Origin: an uncultured Alistipes sp.
Lineage (GTDB): Bacteria > Bacteroidota > Bacteroidia > Bacteroidales > Rikenellaceae
Direction of reading: 5' to 3'
Length of the DNA stretch: 64,000 nt
Assembly (NCBI GenBank): GCA_949286165.1
Contig: CASDZK010000050.1
Location: forward strand, 1-64,000
Shown here piece after piece: positions 26,739 to 36,043 of the stretch. Below the pieces are notes generated by a model. It had not been told where the DNA came from, made no database searches, and saw only the letters and a program-made list of their open reading frames with translations. The position numbers were made by a program, and so were the translations under genes. Each line of letters starts with the position of its first letter. Within the stretch, counting starts at the first letter, position 1.

Positions 26739-27734
26739 ATGGATATAACGTTTGTGGTGGTCATTGCCGTCCTCATCATTGTTTTTCTGGCGATCGTGCT
26801 TTATTTCATTCCGATCGGATTGTGGTTTTCCGCTACGGTTTCCGGGGTTCGGATCAGTTTGCTTCAACTGGTATTGATGCGTTGGCGGAAAGTTCCCCCT
26901 TCGACGATCGTTTCTTCGATGATCGAGGGAACGAAGGCGGGACTGGAACTGAACGCTTCGCAGCTGGAAGCGCATTATCTGGCCGGAGGAAACGTGCCTA
27001 ATGTCGTGCATGCTTTGGTTTCGGCGCAAAAGGCGAATATCAGTCTCGATTTTAAAATGGCGACGGCCATCGATATTGCCGGCCGGAATGTTTTCGAAGC
27101 GGTGCAGATGTCGGTTAATCCGAAAGTGATCAATACGCCGCCCGTATCGGCCGTGGCGAAAGACGGTATCCAGTTGGTAGCCAAGGCCCGCGTGACCGTG
27201 CGGGCCAATATCAAGCAATTGGTCGGCGGAGCCGGGGAAGAGACCGTATTGGCACGTGTGGGCGAAGGAATCGTTTCTTCGATCGGATCTTCTGAAAGCC
27301 ATAAGTCGGTGTTGGAAAATCCAGATTTTATTTCCAAGGTCGTGTTGAGCAAAGGGCTGGATGCGGGAACGGCGTTTGAAATTTTGTCCATCGATATCGC
27401 CGATATCGATGTGGGACGGAATATCGGAGCCGTGTTGCAGATGGACCAGGCCAATGCCGATAAGAATATCGCACAGGCCAAGGCGGAAGAAAAACGGGCC
27501 ATGGCCGTCGCTTTGGAACAGGAAATGATCGCTAAGGCTCAGGAAGCGCGGGCCAAAGTGATTTTGGCCGAAACGGAGATTCCGCTGGCTATCGCCGAGG
27601 CGTTCCGGAGCGGAAATCTGGGAATTATGGATTATTATAAACTGAAAAATATCCAGGCCGATACTTCCATGCGCGAATCGATTGCCGCGCCGGTACAACC
27701 GGGAGGAACCGACAGCAAGGTGGAACATAAATAA
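26739..27734 (+). CDS. floA: Flotillin-like protein FloA
   Basis: 331 residues. An N-terminal hydrophobic hairpin (about 5-27) anchors the protein. An SPFH-like domain with [23 protein letters not shown] follows, then an Ala/Glu-rich helical region ([48 protein letters not shown]). FloA organises functional membrane microdomains. It pairs with the NfeD gene upstream. Confidence 0.93.
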   Translation: MDITFVVVIAVLIIVFLAIVLYFIPIGLWFSATVSGVRISLLQLVLMRWRKVPPSTIVSSMIEGTKAGLELNASQLEAHYLAGGNVPNVVHALVSAQKANISLDFKMATAIDIAGRNVFEAVQMSVNPKVINTPPVSAVAKDGIQLVAKARVTVRANIKQLVGGAGEETVLARVGEGIVSSIGSSESHKSVLENPDFISKVVLSKGLDAGTAFEILSIDIADIDVGRNIGAVLQMDQANADKNIAQAKAEEKRAMAVALEQEMIAKAQEARAKVILAETEIPLAIAEAFRSGNLGIMDYYKLKNIQADTSMRESIAAPVQPGGTDSKVEHK

Positions 27735-27797
27735 ATTTTACCGAAATGGAGGCGGAAGAGAGTGGCTGAATAGCCTCTCCTTCAACCGGCCAAGGGC

Positions 27798-27920
27798 AAG
27801 TTGTCCGAAAAGGCTTCAGGTGCAAGGCTTTGCTTTTCCAAGGTAAGGGAGCGTACTGGCGTATGTGACCGAATCTTTGGAAAGCAGTAACGCAGCAGAG
27901 GAAGCCTTTTCGGACAACTT
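27798..27920. repeat. Nested inverted-repeat element between floA and bioC
   Basis: Perfect 20-base arms (27798-27817 and 27901-27920) enclose 83 bases. Inside, GCTTTTCCAA near 27832 nearly matches TTTGGAAAGC near 27877, and CGTAC-TGGC-GTATG (27853-27866) forms a small tip hairpin. The right arm begins 8 bases beyond the bioC stop, and a T-rich run follows on the plus strand. It may terminate both genes. The internal core GGGAGCGTACTGGCGTATG resembles, from memory, intergenic repeats of other Bacteroidales, but this is unverified. Confidence 0.6.
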
Positions 27921-27928
27921 TTTCGTTT

Positions 27929-28699
27929 TTATCGTTTTCGCGCGACGATTATCACGGGATTGTACGTCAGAGGCATTTGTCCCGAAGGCAATCCGAAATG
28001 CCGGGTATATGCTTCGCAGAATTTTTCCAGCGATTTCCGGGTCCATCCGACAGATGAAATACCGTTTACACCGGTTTGGCGAATATGGCGCAATACGTCG
28101 TGGGGGTGTTCGAAATAAAGCGGTTTGTGCGATGTTTCCCGGAATAGGATGTCGTATCCGGCATGGGTAATCAGGGAAACGAGCGTTTCGAAAGACGGGT
28201 ATTCGAGTCCTGTTCCGGCAGCTGTCCGAATTTCTTTGAAATTGTCCGTGCCGAAAGAAGATACGGCAAGGATTCCTCCGCTTTTCTGGTGCAAATTGGA
28301 AAAGAAACGTCGGGGATTTTCGAACCATTGCAGGGTGGAGGCGGAAGCTATCAAATCGAAAGTTTTGGAAAAATCCAGTGTTTCCGCGTCTCCCCACCGG
28401 TATTCTATCGGAAAGACGGTTTTCGATGCCGACAAGGTAATGAACGGTTCGGTTTCTCTGACCAGATCGTTTACGACCCACCGGGTTTTCGGAAATGCCG
28501 CGAGCAACCGGGCGGTCAGGAATCCCGTGCCTGCTCCTATTTCCAATGCAGACGAGATTCCTCTGTCTGTATATGTCTCGATTAGACCGGCTAACCTTTC
28601 GCATATTTCCTGTTGGATAACGGCGTATCGGTGATAGGAGGCAAGATGCCGGGCGAAACGTTGCCGAATCAATTTTTTGTCTATATGTGTCGGGTTCAT
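27929..28699 (-). CDS. bioC: Malonyl-ACP O-methyltransferase BioC
   Basis: 256 residues, a class I SAM methyltransferase (motif I ALEIGAGTGFLTARLL; NDLVRETEPF; ASASTLQWFENPRRFF). BioC methylates malonyl-ACP so that it can be extended to the pimeloyl chain of biotin. It is the last gene of bioF-bioG-bioC, its ATG overlapping the bioG stop by 4 bases. Confidence 0.9.
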   Translation of the reverse strand: MNPTHIDKKLIRQRFARHLASYHRYAVIQQEICERLAGLIETYTDRGISSALEIGAGTGFLTARLLAAFPKTRWVVNDLVRETEPFITLSASKTVFPIEYRWGDAETLDFSKTFDLIASASTLQWFENPRRFFSNLHQKSGGILAVSSFGTDNFKEIRTAAGTGLEYPSFETLVSLITHAGYDILFRETSHKPLYFEHPHDVLRHIRQTGVNGISSVGWTRKSLEKFCEAYTRHFGLPSGQMPLTYNPVIIVARKR

Positions 28700-29358
28700 C
28701 GGTTTAATAACTGTTCAACGATCTTTGTTCCGGTTTCGGAAAAAGGATAGTGTCGGCCCGTTTCCCATCGAAAAACGGGAACGTGGCGCATGCGCCAGTA
28801 AGCGAGCATGTTTTCCGGGGGGAAAATGGCGTCGCGTTCGCTAATCAATGCATGGTCCCAGGGCAATGTCTCCGGAGAAGGAAGGGTGTTGCAGCGGCTC
28901 AACGAGCGTAATTCGCCGATCAGTTCTTCGAGGGTCCTGTCCGGTAATTCGTCGTCGGCAGCCGGTCGGCCGTACATGTTTTGGCAGAATTTCTCCACGC
29001 CTTCCCGTTCGATGCCTTTTAGGGTTATCCTGAAAATTCGTTCCGGGATGCCGTACCGGTCGTCTATCGGCCGGGGCGTTCCGTTTATGGCGATATGCCG
29101 ATGAAAGGACGGTAATTCGGGAGCGAGGAATTCCGCTACCCACACTCCGAAGGACCATGCGAGCAGGATTCTTTCCGGATATGCCGCCAATGCCTGGAGG
29201 ATCGCCGAAAAATCGTCCAGGTCGCGGTAATCGTAAACGGCCAGCATGTCGTACCCTTCCGGCCGGAAGTTGTTCGCCGTGCGCGCGTTGCCTGACCATC
29301 CCAGAAAGAGCAGGAGGATTCGCGCCTGCCCTTTTTTAACGAGCCATTTTGTCTGCAT
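28696..29358 (-). CDS. bioG: Pimeloyl-ACP methyl ester esterase, BioG type
   Basis: 220 residues, alpha/beta hydrolase of the DUF452/BioG family. It has the nucleophile elbow LAWSFGVWVA and a His near the C-terminus (ETGRHYPF). It would cleave the methyl ester of pimeloyl-ACP, the role of BioH in E. coli. It overlaps bioF by 23 bases and bioC by 4, so the three are a coupled operon. Confidence 0.88.
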   Translation of the reverse strand: MQTKWLVKKGQARILLLFLGWSGNARTANNFRPEGYDMLAVYDYRDLDDFSAILQALAAYPERILLAWSFGVWVAEFLAPELPSFHRHIAINGTPRPIDDRYGIPERIFRITLKGIEREGVEKFCQNMYGRPAADDELPDRTLEELIGELRSLSRCNTLPSPETLPWDHALISERDAIFPPENMLAYWRMRHVPVFRWETGRHYPFSETGTKIVEQLLNR

Positions 29359-30481
29359 GCTTTTTCAATACGGAAATGAATCCAGTTATGTCGTTTTCGT
29401 TCAATCCCGATGTCAGGGAGATCCGGATCCTTTCCCCTGTTTTCGGAACGGTGGGATACCGGATGGCTGTTACCCAATAGCCCTCCTGCCGCAATGTTTC
29501 CGTTAATTCCAGCACTTGAAAGTTTCCAGGGACGAGAATCGGCAGAATATGCGATTGCGACGGGCAGTCCGGCAGGGCGTCGCATAATGATCGGCGATTG
29601 GCTTCCAGAGCGGTTCTCCGGTCGGTAAAAGCGGGAAGTCTGTCGATCAGAAATTTGCTCCACATTAACGAGACGGGAGGCAGGGCGGTGGAAAAAATCA
29701 ACGTGCGCATTTTATTGACCAGCACTTGTTTGGTCTCTTCGTCGCAAATGACGAAAGCGCCTTGCGAACAGAGCGCTTTTCCTAAAGTGCCGACGACGTA
29801 GTCGATTTGTCCGGTTACCCCTTTTTCTTCGCAGACGCCGCAGCCCGATTTGCCCCGTACTCCGAAAGCGTGCGCTTCGTCCACGTACAACCGAAGATCG
29901 TATTGTCGTTTGAGTTCCGTCAATTTTTCCAGTGGCGCGATGTCTCCGTCCATACTGAATATCGATTCGGTGACGACATACGCCCGGTTGTAATTTCCCC
30001 GCTTGTTTTCCAGTATGCGTTGCAAATGTTCCATGTCATTGTGCCGGAAACGTTCCCAGTGGCAACGGCACAGCCGAAGTCCCTCGATGATGCTGGCGTG
30101 TACCAGTCTGTCGGCGATTACCAGATCTCCCGGTTCCGTGACGGCCGGCAACAGGCCGCTGTTCAGCAGGAATCCGGACCCTAGCACCAGGGCCGATTCC
30201 TTGCCGTATAACCGGGCCAAACCCGTTTCCAATGCCGTATAGTCGGGGCTGTTGCCTGTCATGAGCCGGGATGAAGGGTTGCTGAGAATGAACCGTTCAT
30301 CGAGGTCGATCTCCTTGAAAAACTCGGTTTGCAAGGCCGTGTCGCTCAGTGCCAGATAATCGTTCGACGAGAGATTCAGATATGGTTTGTTCCGATATAT
30401 TATATATTTTTGCCGGGTGCGGGTTTCTTTGAGTTGCCGCAGGTTTCCTTCGTCTTGTAACGTTTGGAGTATCTGTTTCAT
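29336..30481 (-). CDS. bioF: 8-amino-7-oxononanoate synthase
   Basis: 381 residues, PLP-dependent alpha-oxoamine synthase. The motifs are NLSSNDYLAL, VTESIFSMDGDIAPL, YVDEAHAFGVRGKSG, and the PLP lysine in VGTLGKALCSQGAF. It condenses pimeloyl-ACP with alanine. It is the first gene of bioFGC and is divergent from bioB. bioA and bioD are not in the window. Confidence 0.92.
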   Translation of the reverse strand: MKQILQTLQDEGNLRQLKETRTRQKYIIYRNKPYLNLSSNDYLALSDTALQTEFFKEIDLDERFILSNPSSRLMTGNSPDYTALETGLARLYGKESALVLGSGFLLNSGLLPAVTEPGDLVIADRLVHASIIEGLRLCRCHWERFRHNDMEHLQRILENKRGNYNRAYVVTESIFSMDGDIAPLEKLTELKRQYDLRLYVDEAHAFGVRGKSGCGVCEEKGVTGQIDYVVGTLGKALCSQGAFVICDEETKQVLVNKMRTLIFSTALPPVSLMWSKFLIDRLPAFTDRRTALEANRRSLCDALPDCPSQSHILPILVPGNFQVLELTETLRQEGYWVTAIRYPTVPKTGERIRISLTSGLNENDITGFISVLKKHADKMAR

Positions 30482-30574
30482 CGGATTCGTTCATGCTTTT
30501 CTGCAAGGTCGGACAGAGCGGACGAAAACGCCCGGCAAGGAATGTCCCGCCTGTTTTTACGGAGGGTAAAGATA

Positions 30575-31540
30575 ATGGTAAAAATGGAATTAACGAAACT
30601 GAAAGAAAAAATAGAAAACGGTTATGCGGTCTCTTTCGAAGAGGCCGTGGAGTTGTCGGAAATGCGCGACCGGGAGGCTTTGTATGCCTTGGCCGGAGAA
30701 TTGCGCCGTTATTTTTTGGGGGATGATTTCGATACCTGTTCCATTATGAACGCCCGTTCGGGACGATGCGGCGAAGATTGCAAGTGGTGCGCCCAATCGG
30801 CCCGTTATCGCACGCATGCCGAGGTTTATCCGTTAGTGCCGTTGCAATCCGTCGTGGAACAGGCCCGTTACCATGCCTCCAAAGGGGTCCGGCGTTTTTC
30901 GCTGGTAACCAGCGGCCGAACTGTGAGCCTTGCGGATATGAAGTGCATTGCGGAAATGTATCGCACGCTGAAACGCGAAGTTCCCATTAAGTTGTGCGCC
31001 TCGTTGGGTTTGTTGGACAAAGAACGGTTGCGGTTGTTGAGGGAAAGCGGAGTAGAGCGATACCATTGCAATCTTGAAACGGCTCCTTCTTTTTTCCCTT
31101 CATTGTGTACGACCCATACCGTGGAACACAAAATGCAAACATTGGCTTGGGCTCGTGAAGCGGGCCTGAAACTCTGTTCGGGGGGAATTATCGGTATGGG
31201 AGAAACCATGCGCCAACGGATAGAACTGGCTTTTGCCCTGCGTGATTTGGGAGCGGATTCCATCCCTGTAAATGTTTTGAACCCTATACCGGGAACGCCT
31301 TTAGAGCATACGCCTCCGCTGACCGACGAAGAAATTTTGACCACCTTCGCATTGTTCCGCATCATCAATCCCCGGGCCCATATCCGTTTCGCCGGCGGAC
31401 GTTCCAGAATCTTGCATATTCAGGAAAAAGCGATGCGGAGCGGGATTAGCGCGGCTTTGGTGGGGAATTTGTTGACTACCGTGGGGCCCGACATGGAGGA
31501 AGATCGCCGGACGATCGAGCGGTTAGGGTTCCGCATGTAG
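30575..31540 (+). CDS. bioB: Biotin synthase
   Basis: 321 residues from ATG 30575, which follows GGAGGG (30561-30566) at a good distance. The longer frame to 30464 is rejected because it overlaps bioF. It is a radical SAM enzyme with the CxxxCxxC cluster in GRCGEDCKWCAQS (the first Cys of the motif lies in RCGED). Later motifs are LETAPSFF, GGIIGMGET, VNVLNPIPGTPL and RFAGGR. It inserts sulfur into dethiobiotin. It is divergent from bioF with a 93-base shared control region, in which I see no recognisable operator. Confidence 0.93.
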   Translation: MVKMELTKLKEKIENGYAVSFEEAVELSEMRDREALYALAGELRRYFLGDDFDTCSIMNARSGRCGEDCKWCAQSARYRTHAEVYPLVPLQSVVEQARYHASKGVRRFSLVTSGRTVSLADMKCIAEMYRTLKREVPIKLCASLGLLDKERLRLLRESGVERYHCNLETAPSFFPSLCTTHTVEHKMQTLAWAREAGLKLCSGGIIGMGETMRQRIELAFALRDLGADSIPVNVLNPIPGTPLEHTPPLTDEEILTTFALFRIINPRAHIRFAGGRSRILHIQEKAMRSGISAALVGNLLTTVGPDMEEDRRTIERLGFRM

Positions 31541-31674
31541 GTTTTCTTGTCGGATACATTTGGAAATCCGACGAAATTATATTACCTTTATAACATATTT
31601 TTCCGGGCCGAAGCCGGTTCGGAAACAGCAAAAACGGATAAGGTTCCGTCGGAATAATAAAAAAGGAAATAACG

Positions 31675-32133
31675 ATGGGTAAATTGAAGGAGGGGGACAC
31701 GGCTCCCGATTTTTCGGCTGTCGATGAAAACGGGAACCCGGTTTCGTTGTCCGATTATAAAGGCAAAAAACTGATACTGTATTTTTATCCGAAAGACAAT
31801 ACGCCCGGCTGCACGGCGGAAGCTTGTTCGCTGCGCGACGGATACGGCGAATTGCGGTCCATGGGGTTCGAATTGTTGGGGGTCAGTCCCGACAGCGCCG
31901 CTTCCCACGTCCGTTTTAAGGAAAAGCATGGTCTGCCGTTCCGGTTGATCGTGGATGAAGGCAACCGGATTGCCGAAAGTTACGGGGTATGGGGCGAAAA
32001 GAAGTTCATGGGAAAAACTTATCAGGGAATTTTGCGCACTACTTTCGTGATCAATGACGGACGGATAGAAAAAGTGTTCGATAAGGTAAAAACCAAAGAG
32101 CATTCGGCTCAAATCATAGATTCATACAAATAG
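31675..32133 (+). CDS. bcp: Thioredoxin-dependent peroxiredoxin, BCP type
   Basis: 152 residues, thioredoxin fold. The peroxidatic and resolving cysteines lie in [15 protein letters not shown] (C-x4-C), preceded by ILYFYPKDN. It reduces hydroperoxides with thioredoxin. recA begins 4 bases after its stop, so the two are probably co-transcribed. Confidence 0.93.
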   Translation: MGKLKEGDTAPDFSAVDENGNPVSLSDYKGKKLILYFYPKDNTPGCTAEACSLRDGYGELRSMGFELLGVSPDSAASHVRFKEKHGLPFRLIVDEGNRIAESYGVWGEKKFMGKTYQGILRTTFVINDGRIEKVFDKVKTKEHSAQIIDSYK

Positions 32134-32137
32134 CGAT

Positions 32138-33166
32138 ATGGCAGAAAAAGAAACCAAGAAAAAAACGGATGTTTCGGCAGACAAATTGAAAGTGTTGGCT
32201 GCCGCCATGGATAAGATACAGAAAGATTTCGGAAAAGGGGCGATTATGCGGATGGGAGAACAGTCGGTCGAAAACGTACCGGTCATTCCCTCCGGTTCCA
32301 TAGCCTTGGACGCCGCCTTGGGCATCGGCGGTTATCCCCGCGGCCGCATCATCGAAATTTTCGGCCCGGAATCTTCCGGTAAAACCACCTTGGCTATCCA
32401 TGCCATTGCCGAAGCCCAGAAACAGGGAGGCATTGCCGCATTCATAGATGCCGAGCATGCTTTCGATCGTTTTTATGCCGAAAAGCTGGGCGTGGATATG
32501 GACAATCTGTTGATTTCCCAACCCGACAACGGGGAACAGGCTTTGGAAATCGCGGAACAGTTGATCCGGTCGAGCGCCGTGGATATCATCGTTATCGACT
32601 CGGTAGCGGCTTTGACTCCCAAGGCGGAAATCGAAGGGGACATGGGAGAAGCCAAGATGGCTTTGCAGGCCCGGTTAATGTCCCAGGCGCTTCGGAAATT
32701 GACCGGAACGATTTCCAAAACGAATACCATGTGCATTTTTATCAACCAGTTGCGTGAAAAGATCGGAATTTCTTACGGAAATCCCGAAACCACTACCGGC
32801 GGTAATGCGTTGAAGTTTTATGCGACCGTGCGTATCGATATCCGGAAAGGAACGGCTATCAAGGACGGGGAAGACCAGTTGGGTTCCCGGGTCAAGGTAA
32901 AAATCGTTAAAAACAAAATGGCTCCTCCCTTCCGTCGGGCGGAATTCGATATCATTTACGGGGAAGGCATTTCCCGGATCGGCGAGATCATGGATATCGC
33001 CATCGACGAAGACATCATCAAGAAAAGCGGATCGTGGTTCTCTTACGGCGACACGAAGCTGGGACAGGGCCGGGAAAATGTAAAAGCGGCTATTCTGGCC
33101 AATCCGGAAATGTTGGCGGAAATAGAGCAAAAAGCGATTGAAGCTTACGCCAAGCGGGAGAAATAG
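32138..33166 (+). CDS. recA: Recombinase RecA
   Basis: 342 residues, full length. Walker A is GPESSGKTT, Walker B is [10 protein letters not shown], and the L2 region [14 protein letters not shown] is intact. It catalyses strand exchange and induces the SOS response. It sits between bcp and the RelA/SpoT gene. The C-terminal tail is short and basic. Confidence 0.97.
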   Translation: MAEKETKKKTDVSADKLKVLAAAMDKIQKDFGKGAIMRMGEQSVENVPVIPSGSIALDAALGIGGYPRGRIIEIFGPESSGKTTLAIHAIAEAQKQGGIAAFIDAEHAFDRFYAEKLGVDMDNLLISQPDNGEQALEIAEQLIRSSAVDIIVIDSVAALTPKAEIEGDMGEAKMALQARLMSQALRKLTGTISKTNTMCIFINQLREKIGISYGNPETTTGGNALKFYATVRIDIRKGTAIKDGEDQLGSRVKVKIVKNKMAPPFRRAEFDIIYGEGISRIGEIMDIAIDEDIIKKSGSWFSYGDTKLGQGRENVKAAILANPEMLAEIEQKAIEAYAKREK

Positions 33167-33183
33167 AAAAGGAGGGAATCCGT

Positions 33184-35439
33184 TTGAAGGACGGGAATTC
33201 CGAGTGGGATAAAGACGGGCTTATGTTTTCTGAAAAGGACGATATCATTATTAAGGAACGTTTTGACGATCTGTTGAATGCGTGTGCGCCGATTTGCAAG
33301 AAACCGCAGGACCGGAATTTGATCGTTTCGGCGTTCGACTTCGCCAATAAAGCGCATTGGGGGGTACGGCGGAAATCGGGAGAACCTTATATCGTGCATC
33401 CGATCGCCGTGGCTAAGATCGTCGTGTCGGAAATCGGGTTGGGTGTGAAGTCGGTGGTGTCCGCTCTGTTGCACGATGTGGTGGAAGACACCGATTATAC
33501 GGTGGAGGATATCGAACGGCGGTTCGGAAAAAAAATCGCTGTGATGGTGGACGGCCTGACAAAAATGAAAAAGGCCGGGGATTTGGCCAAAAACAGTTCC
33601 GAACAGGCGGAAAACTTTAAAAAGATGCTGCTTACCCTTTCCGACGATGTCCGGGTAATCATCATCAAGCTGGCCGACCGCCTGCACAATATGCGGACGT
33701 TGCAGTCCATGCCGCAGCATAAACAGGTCAAAATCGTCAGCGAGACCATTTACTTGTTCGCTCCGCTGGCCCATCGGCTCGGCTTGTACAAAATAAAGAC
33801 CGAGCTGGAGGATTTGAGCTTGAAATACAGCTTCCCGAACGATTACGCTCAGATAGAGGCCAAACTGTCGGAAACGGCGGCTTCTCGCGACCAGTTCATC
33901 GAAAAGTTCAACCGTCCGATTATCGAAAAGCTGAAACAGAACGATATCGAGTTCGAAATTACGGGGCGGGTCAAATCCATCTATTCCATTTGGAAAAAGA
34001 TGCAGCGAAAGCAGGTAACGATCGATGAAATATACGACCTGTTCGCTATTCGCATCGTGTTTAAGCCTACGGCGGTCGTTCCGGAGAAATCCCAGTGCTG
34101 GCACATTTATTCGCTGATAACCGATATTTACAAGCCGAAGCCCGACCGTATCCGCGATTGGGTCAATATTCCCAAAGCCAACGGTTATGAAGCGTTGCAT
34201 TGTACGGTCATGGGACCGGACGGAATCTGGGCCGAAGTGCAGATCCGTTCGCAGCGGATGGATGAAATTGCGGAAAAAGGTTTTGCCGCCCATTGGAAAT
34301 ACAAGGATCGGGGAGCCGATCAGGAAGGGGAACTGGATAAATGGATCAAGGAAGTACGGGATGCCCTGAACGGCCCGACCGAAGATGCCGTGGAATTTCT
34401 GGATGAATTCAAACTGAATTTATATACTTCGGAAATCGTGGTGTTCACGCCGAAAGGGGATACCCGCACCTTGCCGAAAGGAGCCATCGCGTTGGATTTC
34501 GCTTATGAAATCCATACCAATCTGGGCAACCGGGCCATCGGAGCCAAGATAAATTATAAGATGGAGTCGCTGTATAAGGAGTTGGCCAGCGGAGACCAGA
34601 TCGAGATCATTACTTCCAACACGGCCAAACCCAAAGTGGAATGGCTGGATTATGTAGTGACGGCCAAAGCCAAGCAAGCGATCAAATCGTCGATCAAGCG
34701 CGAGATGGACAACAATATCCAACGGGGAATCGCCATGTTCGATGAAGCGCTGAAGAAACACGGCGTGCCGCCCAGCGCCCGGGTGTTCCGGAAAATTCTG
34801 CCGGTGTACAAATGCGCCAATAAGGAGGAATTTTACAGCAAAGTGGGGGCGGGGATCATTCAATTGGACAATTTGGGCAAGGTATTGCGGGAGAATGCGA
34901 CGACCAAATTGATCAAGTATTGGAATTTGCAGTTTTCCAATACGATGAAATTTCTGGGGAACCTTTATCATTCGCCTACTTCTTCCAGCAACGAGCAGTC
35001 TTATAAAATAGCGGAATGTTGCAATCCTATTCCGGGAGACGAAGTGGTCGGTTTCAAGGAAGACGACGGGACAATCGTGGTGCATCGCAAGGATTGCGAT
35101 ATCGCGATTAAACAGGCGGCCCAGCAAGGCGACAGGATCGTTCAAACCAAGTGGTCTTCGGAAAAAATCATTTCGTATTTGTGTACGATAGAATTGCGGG
35201 GAACGGACCGTATGGGAATATTGCTCGATGTCTCCCAGGTCATTACCTCCCAGTTGAATGTGAATATTCGGAAATTATATATCGAAAGTCATGACGGAAT
35301 ATTCGAAGGGTATATTTCGTTGTATGTGAAAAACCGGCAGGATTTGTTGAATCTGATGAACAAGGTCTCTTCCGTGAAAGGGGTGGAAAGCGTGAATCGG
35401 GTGGACAATGCCGCGGTAAGCGAGCGGACGGCCGGATAA
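33184..35439 (+). CDS. Bifunctional (p)ppGpp synthetase/hydrolase, RelA/SpoT family
   Basis: 751 residues from TTG 33184, which lies 7 bases after GGAGGG (33171-33176). ATG 33223 would give 738 residues and lacks that signal. The HD hydrolase domain is present (SALLHDVVEDTDYT), so hydrolysis should be active. The synthetase domain follows (GRVKSIYSIWKKM, ANGYEALHCTVMGPDG, EVQIRS), then TGS (FTPKGDTRTLPKGAIALDFAY), a conserved Cys/helical region and a C-terminal ACT domain. It controls the stringent response. It closely follows recA. Confidence 0.95.
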   Translation: MKDGNSEWDKDGLMFSEKDDIIIKERFDDLLNACAPICKKPQDRNLIVSAFDFANKAHWGVRRKSGEPYIVHPIAVAKIVVSEIGLGVKSVVSALLHDVVEDTDYTVEDIERRFGKKIAVMVDGLTKMKKAGDLAKNSSEQAENFKKMLLTLSDDVRVIIIKLADRLHNMRTLQSMPQHKQVKIVSETIYLFAPLAHRLGLYKIKTELEDLSLKYSFPNDYAQIEAKLSETAASRDQFIEKFNRPIIEKLKQNDIEFEITGRVKSIYSIWKKMQRKQVTIDEIYDLFAIRIVFKPTAVVPEKSQCWHIYSLITDIYKPKPDRIRDWVNIPKANGYEALHCTVMGPDGIWAEVQIRSQRMDEIAEKGFAAHWKYKDRGADQEGELDKWIKEVRDALNGPTEDAVEFLDEFKLNLYTSEIVVFTPKGDTRTLPKGAIALDFAYEIHTNLGNRAIGAKINYKMESLYKELASGDQIEIITSNTAKPKVEWLDYVVTAKAKQAIKSSIKREMDNNIQRGIAMFDEALKKHGVPPSARVFRKILPVYKCANKEEFYSKVGAGIIQLDNLGKVLRENATTKLIKYWNLQFSNTMKFLGNLYHSPTSSSNEQSYKIAECCNPIPGDEVVGFKEDDGTIVVHRKDCDIAIKQAAQQGDRIVQTKWSSEKIISYLCTIELRGTDRMGILLDVSQVITSQLNVNIRKLYIESHDGIFEGYISLYVKNRQDLLNLMNKVSSVKGVESVNRVDNAAVSERTAG

Positions 35440-35453
35440 ATGAAAGGGGTATT

Positions 35454-35903
35454 ATGGGAAGCAGTACGATTTTTGTTATTTTAGCATTGATTATTTGGGG
35501 TGCATCCCGGTATATGAGAAGAGCGTGGGATATTCCGGAAGAGGAAGACGCCGTTCCCGAAGCCGAAGAATCCCGCGATACCGAAAATACGGTTCCCGTA
35601 CCTCCCGTATTTTCCTATGAAAAATCGGATGCGGAAGAGGCGTATGTTCCCGAACCGGTTCCGGCAAATCAGTCTGTTCCCATGCCGGCAGGGACGGAGA
35701 ATAATGCCGAGTTTCAGCGGAAATTGGCGGTTTATGCCGATATGCTTGCCGATAATAAGGATATGCAGCCGGTTGAGCCTGCGGTTTTTGTCCGGAAACC
35801 GGAGGAGAAAATTTCTTCAGGGGCATGGATCCGGCGCGATTTCGATTTGAAAAAAGCCGTAATATATTCCGAAATACTGCATCCGAAATATAAAGAGTAT
35901 TGA
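35454..35903 (+). CDS. Small single-TM protein with acidic linker, Bacteroidota-type hypothetical
   Basis: 149 residues. One N-terminal membrane segment (about 4-16, IFVILALIIWGA), a long Glu/Pro-rich low-complexity linker, then a conserved-looking C-terminal tail FDLKKAVIYSEILHPKYKEY. I know similar tails from small uncharacterised Bacteroidota membrane proteins, but no function. It starts 14 bases after the RelA/SpoT stop, so it is probably in the same transcript. Confidence 0.65.
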   Translation: MGSSTIFVILALIIWGASRYMRRAWDIPEEEDAVPEAEESRDTENTVPVPPVFSYEKSDAEEAYVPEPVPANQSVPMPAGTENNAEFQRKLAVYADMLADNKDMQPVEPAVFVRKPEEKISSGAWIRRDFDLKKAVIYSEILHPKYKEY

Positions 35904-36043
35904 TACGTCCGGTCCGTTATTTCATCCGTTTCGGCGTGCGGAACGGCAATTTTCGGAAATGTCCCGAACCGTTTTCGCCTGCGATCTTGTCCGTTCGGAA
36001 ATATTGAGTTACATTCGTGACCCTAATCCAGCCTTAATATAAA

